A stretch of DNA of 64,000 bases from Microcebus murinus (Eukaryota; Chordata; Mammalia; Primates; Cheirogaleidae): assembly GCF_040939455.1 (NCBI RefSeq), contig NC_134108.1:3005501-3069500 (forward strand), given 5' to 3'. Below, piece by piece: positions 60,217-64,000 of this stretch (position 1 is its first letter; each line of letters starts with the position of its first letter). A program made the translations under genes and the position numbers. The notes beneath the pieces were generated by a model, which made no database searches, had not been told where the DNA came from, and worked only from the letters and a program-made list of their open reading frames with translations.

Positions 60217-60800
60217 ATGAACTATTTACTCTGGGGCATACAAATGATTATTTTTGAAAAACTTCTACTATTCCTTATATATTTAAAGCTTGAATTCTTC
60301 TGGAAAGAGGAGCTTTTCCGACTCTCTTCATTCTCCTCCCTGTTTTGTTTTGCTTTGCTTTGGGTATCATTATGGACTCATGGATTCCTTTTATACTCAA
60401 TATTCCAATACATTACTATATTGATTCTTTCCTTTCATATCTAATGTGTTATAACCCATTACTGTATTTCTTATTTCTGATCCTCAGACTGTCCCAGATT
60501 TGGCCAGTGTAAGTTCTTTCATTTCCTAACTCTGTTTCATGTGTCTCCATCAGCCTCGGAAACTTACTTGCTCTTACAGCCCGAAATTTTTCGTATTTAC
60601 TTTATACTTTTCAGACCTGGAATCAGCCATTTCTCTAAGGAACTCTGGTTCTGTTCATTACATGTTAGTATGATTCATAAGAACCTTGTCATATGGTACA
60701 GGTATTAATATTGTTTATTTAGCTCACTTAGAATCATTTGTTTCATGGGGTATGATAGAACAAGAAATCTGAGGAAAGTTTTCATGGTCTTTGGAATTTT
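60217..60800. mobile_element. Old L1-type (L1M) noncoding fragment
   Basis: 'attatggactcatggattcc', 'ctgtcccagatttggccagt' and 'gacctggaatcagccatttc' are blocks of a common old L1-associated noncoding region. Orientation and subfamily are not certain. Confidence 0.5.
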
Positions 60801-62434
60801 GACTGGCGTTTGCATCTTTACTCACAATGATCTATAAAATTCATAGTATTAGTGGCCTTACAAAATGGATAGTTTAGGATAACATTTATCATTTTTAAAT
60901 TCCTTAACAAGTTATAATAAAATGTCTTTGTTAAAACATAAATATTTACTAATAAGGATTTTAAAAAATTAAAATGGACTAATGTAATATCAATATTAGT
61001 CTTAAATTTTGCTGATGTTATGGTAAATATATGAATTGTTTATTGATGGCTTTTAAAAATGTTTATAGTATTCCACATTTGTGTAGCTTTTGAACATATT
61101 TGAATATTGACTCATGTCATGAACTTTCTCAATTAGGACAGTTTTAAGTTTATCATGGATATATGTAAGGATTTGAATTAAAACTAATTATTGCTGCAGG
61201 GAATGTTTTTTGGTATGCTAGTATAGCATTTTTGTCTTTGTATTTTAAAATGTATATTTGATCTTTTTGTGATGAACATATAATATAGCTTTTTTTTTTT
61301 AAATAAAAAAAGCCTTGTTGAATGAATAGGTCAGCTTTGTGGATTTTTAAGTTTCTTTCTTCTGGTAAATAGAATAAAATCCATTGAAGGCAATGTCAGG
61401 TAGATGATATTTTTTACTTATGTTGGGTTAAAATATATTCAGCAGCTACTTTAATGTGTTTATTTCTTTACTGTGAATAGTTGTTTAAGCGCTTCATTTT
61501 GTGTGTCCCACGTATGAGGTGAACTTGCATTGCCTTTTGGCCTGGATTGCAGAGCAGGGCAGGCCCAGATGAGTAACGCTGGTGGGGGTTCCAATTCCTG
61601 GCGTCCCGGTCCGTACAGCTGTGGTTCTTGTTAGTGGAAAACCTGGGCTCGGAATGGGCGTCTGCAGCTGGGACCGACAGGTTTAGGGTAGTGGAGCAGA
61701 GCAAACAGGACAATAAACAATTTCTGTGTTGACACCAACTATACAGTTCCTCCAGTGTTATACCAACTGCAAAACTTAAACCTCATTTTAGGTTCTGCCT
61801 GCAAAGAATAACAAAGTCACACTTAAAATATTTACTAAGGAAATGCTTGAAATCCATTCAGTTACTTTTTGGGCTGTGAAAGAAAAGCTCCCTCTGGGCT
61901 GGCCATGAGAACTTATAGGCAGGAAGGCTGAGACTGGAGTGCCTTTTCTTACCATGCTATATCTAAGTTAAAATGAACATGCACAACCTTTCAATTCCCT
62001 CTCTTTTGTGACACCCTCTGCTCCTCCTTTTCTTCCACATAAAAATACCTCTTCTCTTCCTTTCCTACTTTTATAGTCCAGGTGACAGCATATCTAGACA
62101 AAGGCCCCTGTCTCATTTTCTCATTTATTTTGATTTAAATATTTTGTTAATTGATGAGAAATAACTATAGAAATATCTGATGGTCATCATGGTGATTGTA
62201 ATTAAGTTAAATGTCTAGACTATTTTTAAAGACAATATTTAAGCTTTCTTTTAGTATCTACCCAAACACTGTAAATTTATACATTACATGAAGAAAAAAG
62301 GAGGCTATGCTTTTTGCAGCTGGCACACAGCAGCACTTACAGTGTTTGCCAGGTAAAAATTAAAAGCATGTACTCTTTATGTTTGCTATAAACTTACATT
62401 GTAGTTCAGCTTGATTCAGTAAGCGTTTCTACTC
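60801..62434. other. Intronic stretch, nothing recognised
   Basis: AT-rich; no coding frame, RNA gene or clear repeat. Confidence 0.5.
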
Positions 62435-62625
62435 TTGTGGCTACGAGTGTGATTCTGGAAGGAGACACCTGGGTTTTAATCCAGCTCTGCCACAGACTCA
62501 CTGTGTGACCAGGTGTTTACCTCTCTCTGCTTTAGTTGGCTCATCTGCAAAATGGAGGGGACATTTCTTATTTTGTAGAGTTTTTGTGAAAAATATTAAA
62601 TGAGTTTAATACCCGATATGTTATA
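62435..62625 (+). mobile_element. MIR SINE, near full length
   Basis: 'gattctggaaggagacacct', 'gggttttaatccagctctgc', 'cactgtgtgaccaggtgttt' and 'catctgcaaaatggagggga' match MIR in order. Confidence 0.88.
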
Positions 62626-63929
62626 ATACCTAATAACATGACCACTTTCCTGTAAATCCGTATTACCTGCCTATATATTCTGTTTCTGAACCTCTTCTAG
62701 TCTTTATAAACATCTTTGAAACATATTCACCAATAGTCCAATAACTTACTTCAAACTAAAATGTATGCAACTTGAAAATCCAAATTCTTCCAGTAGCTTT
62801 CAGAAGAATCTACTGTCTTTTATATTTTTTATCTTAGTTTGTCATAAAAACCGGAATAATATAGTATGTATATTTAAACTTAACAATTTACCTTTTGAAG
62901 TATTTTTTTCTTGTACTTAACATTCTTTACATTTTATTTAAATTAAATTTATATTTTAAGGCAGAATTTAAAATGTAAGTGAAATTTTTCTAAGTAGCTG
63001 TTTGGTTGGACTTGTTTAAAACTTATCCCCTTGCTTTCTAGTTTGTTATTTAAGCTGCAATTCAAACCACATTGCAGATAAGTTATTTAGCATGGGTACA
63101 TAGAAAACTCCAGTCTGTGACTTTTTTTAAGTTTGTAATATTTTCCCATACATACATTCAGCTTTCCTTCCTCCTTTGCTCTTTTCCCCCTCCCTCATTT
63201 CCTTCCATCCGCCCAAAAACATTTGCTGTGCCAGGCATTACCATGTGTCTGGGGATAATGTAATTAATTTAAAACATGTGAATAAAATGAATACTCACAT
63301 ACTTACAAATCAGCTTGAGAAGTACTCAATTGATTTTCAAAGTTAAAAAAAGTTCCTGTGTTCATTTTCTTTATTTTTTGATTGTCCTGATTTTGCCTAA
63401 AGATGAAATGAAATAATAAATGAAACATTTTAAAGTTTTAACCAATAAATTTTTAATGTGAGGTAATAAAACCCTTAAGAGAATACCTAAAAGTATGAAA
63501 ATTTAATATTATGCATTCCACGAGCATGTGGAGGTCATGTGTGCTAAGTGCTGTAGGGAAAGAGAGCCAAATAGAGACCTTCCTGAACTGACATCCAGTG
63601 TCATTTCAAATCATTTTACCAATTAACCTTTTTCCTGCACCTTGTCCAGTAAACAGAATTAGAAGTTATATAAAGGCCTATAATATAATGACATAGCTCT
63701 GTATATTTGCAATTGATGACATTTTTATTTTTTGGACTTCATCAATGTACAGAGAAATGTACAAGTAAGTTTATATATGTTGGCAGCATATAAATCTGTG
63801 TTAAATGTGCTAGTTTTGTCGTCAAGGGTGATTTTGAGAGGGACCTGCTTCTTAATGATTTCACTGGATAATAGAATATTTAAAAAATAAAGATATTTAA
63901 AGAGCTACATTTTTATGAATGTTTGTTTT
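62626..63929. other. Intronic stretch, nothing recognised
   Basis: AT-rich; no coding frame or RNA gene. A weak L2/MIR-like scrap may lie near 63515-63600. Confidence 0.45.
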
Positions 63930-64000
63930 AAAATATTTGTTGAGTACTTCCTGTGTATTAGGGCTATGCGAGAGTCTTTGCATACATTATGTCATTTAGC
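63930..64000 (-). mobile_element. MIR SINE, antisense, cut by the window edge
   Basis: 'tgttgagtacttcctgtgta' and 'ctttgcatacattatgtcat' match the reversed MIR 3' tail. Confidence 0.55.

Larger units (their letters stand above)
8390..64000 (+). other. PDE10A: PDE10A intron 1 (5' part)
   Basis: At least 55.6 kb of intron continuing past the window. No sequence encoding the LTDEKVKAYLSLHP region of the following exon was found. No alternative first exon such as the PDE10A1 form (MRIEERKSQ) was seen either. The long first intron fits what is known of the gene in other primates. Its content is listed below. Confidence 0.85.

Overview
This is mammalian nuclear DNA, almost certainly from a strepsirrhine primate (lemur, loris or galago group). 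The dimeric Alu copies at about 19.2, 24.0, 46.0 and 47.1 kb carry the linker and right-arm form I know from strepsirrhines: a 'ttggccaattaatttc' block between the arms, and 'gctgtgagctaggctgacgcc' in the right arm. Older mammal-wide repeats (L2, MIR, old L1, Tigger and Charlie DNA transposons, a MaLR LTR) fill much of the rest.

The only protein-coding gene I can support is PDE10A (dual cAMP/cGMP phosphodiesterase 10A), on the + strand. Its first coding exon ends at 8389. The canonical PDE10A2 amino terminus (MEDGPSNNAS..., with Cys11, and Thr16 in an RRLT motif) is encoded at 8323-8389. It is followed by a GTAAGT donor that splits a serine codon after its first base. The same frame is open upstream to an ATG in an optimal initiation context at 7507, which would add 272 residues. 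Everything from 8390 to the right edge is intron 1. No second PDE10A exon (the LTDEKVKAYLS region) was found.

Layout. 1-5270: 5' flank, mostly AT-rich, no gene. 5271-6360: a GC-richer shoulder with two good splice-donor sequences. 6921-9960: the main CpG island, holding promoter, leader, first exon and the first 1.6 kb of the intron; a 69-bp alternating purine-pyrimidine tract lies just beyond it at 10009-10077. 10-64 kb: intron 1, with repeats, two minisatellites (16-bp units near 16.7 kb and 20-bp units at 26.8-27.7 kb), a small CpG-rich patch near 20.6 kb and a diverged local duplication (36.45 and 38.37 kb).

I see no self-contained novel system. The observations most worth checking are the amino-terminal extension of PDE10A with its start-stop upstream ORF, the unexplained 36.5/38.4 kb duplication, and the higher-order structure of the minisatellites. 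Repeat boundaries and family names come from remembered consensus sequences and are approximate.
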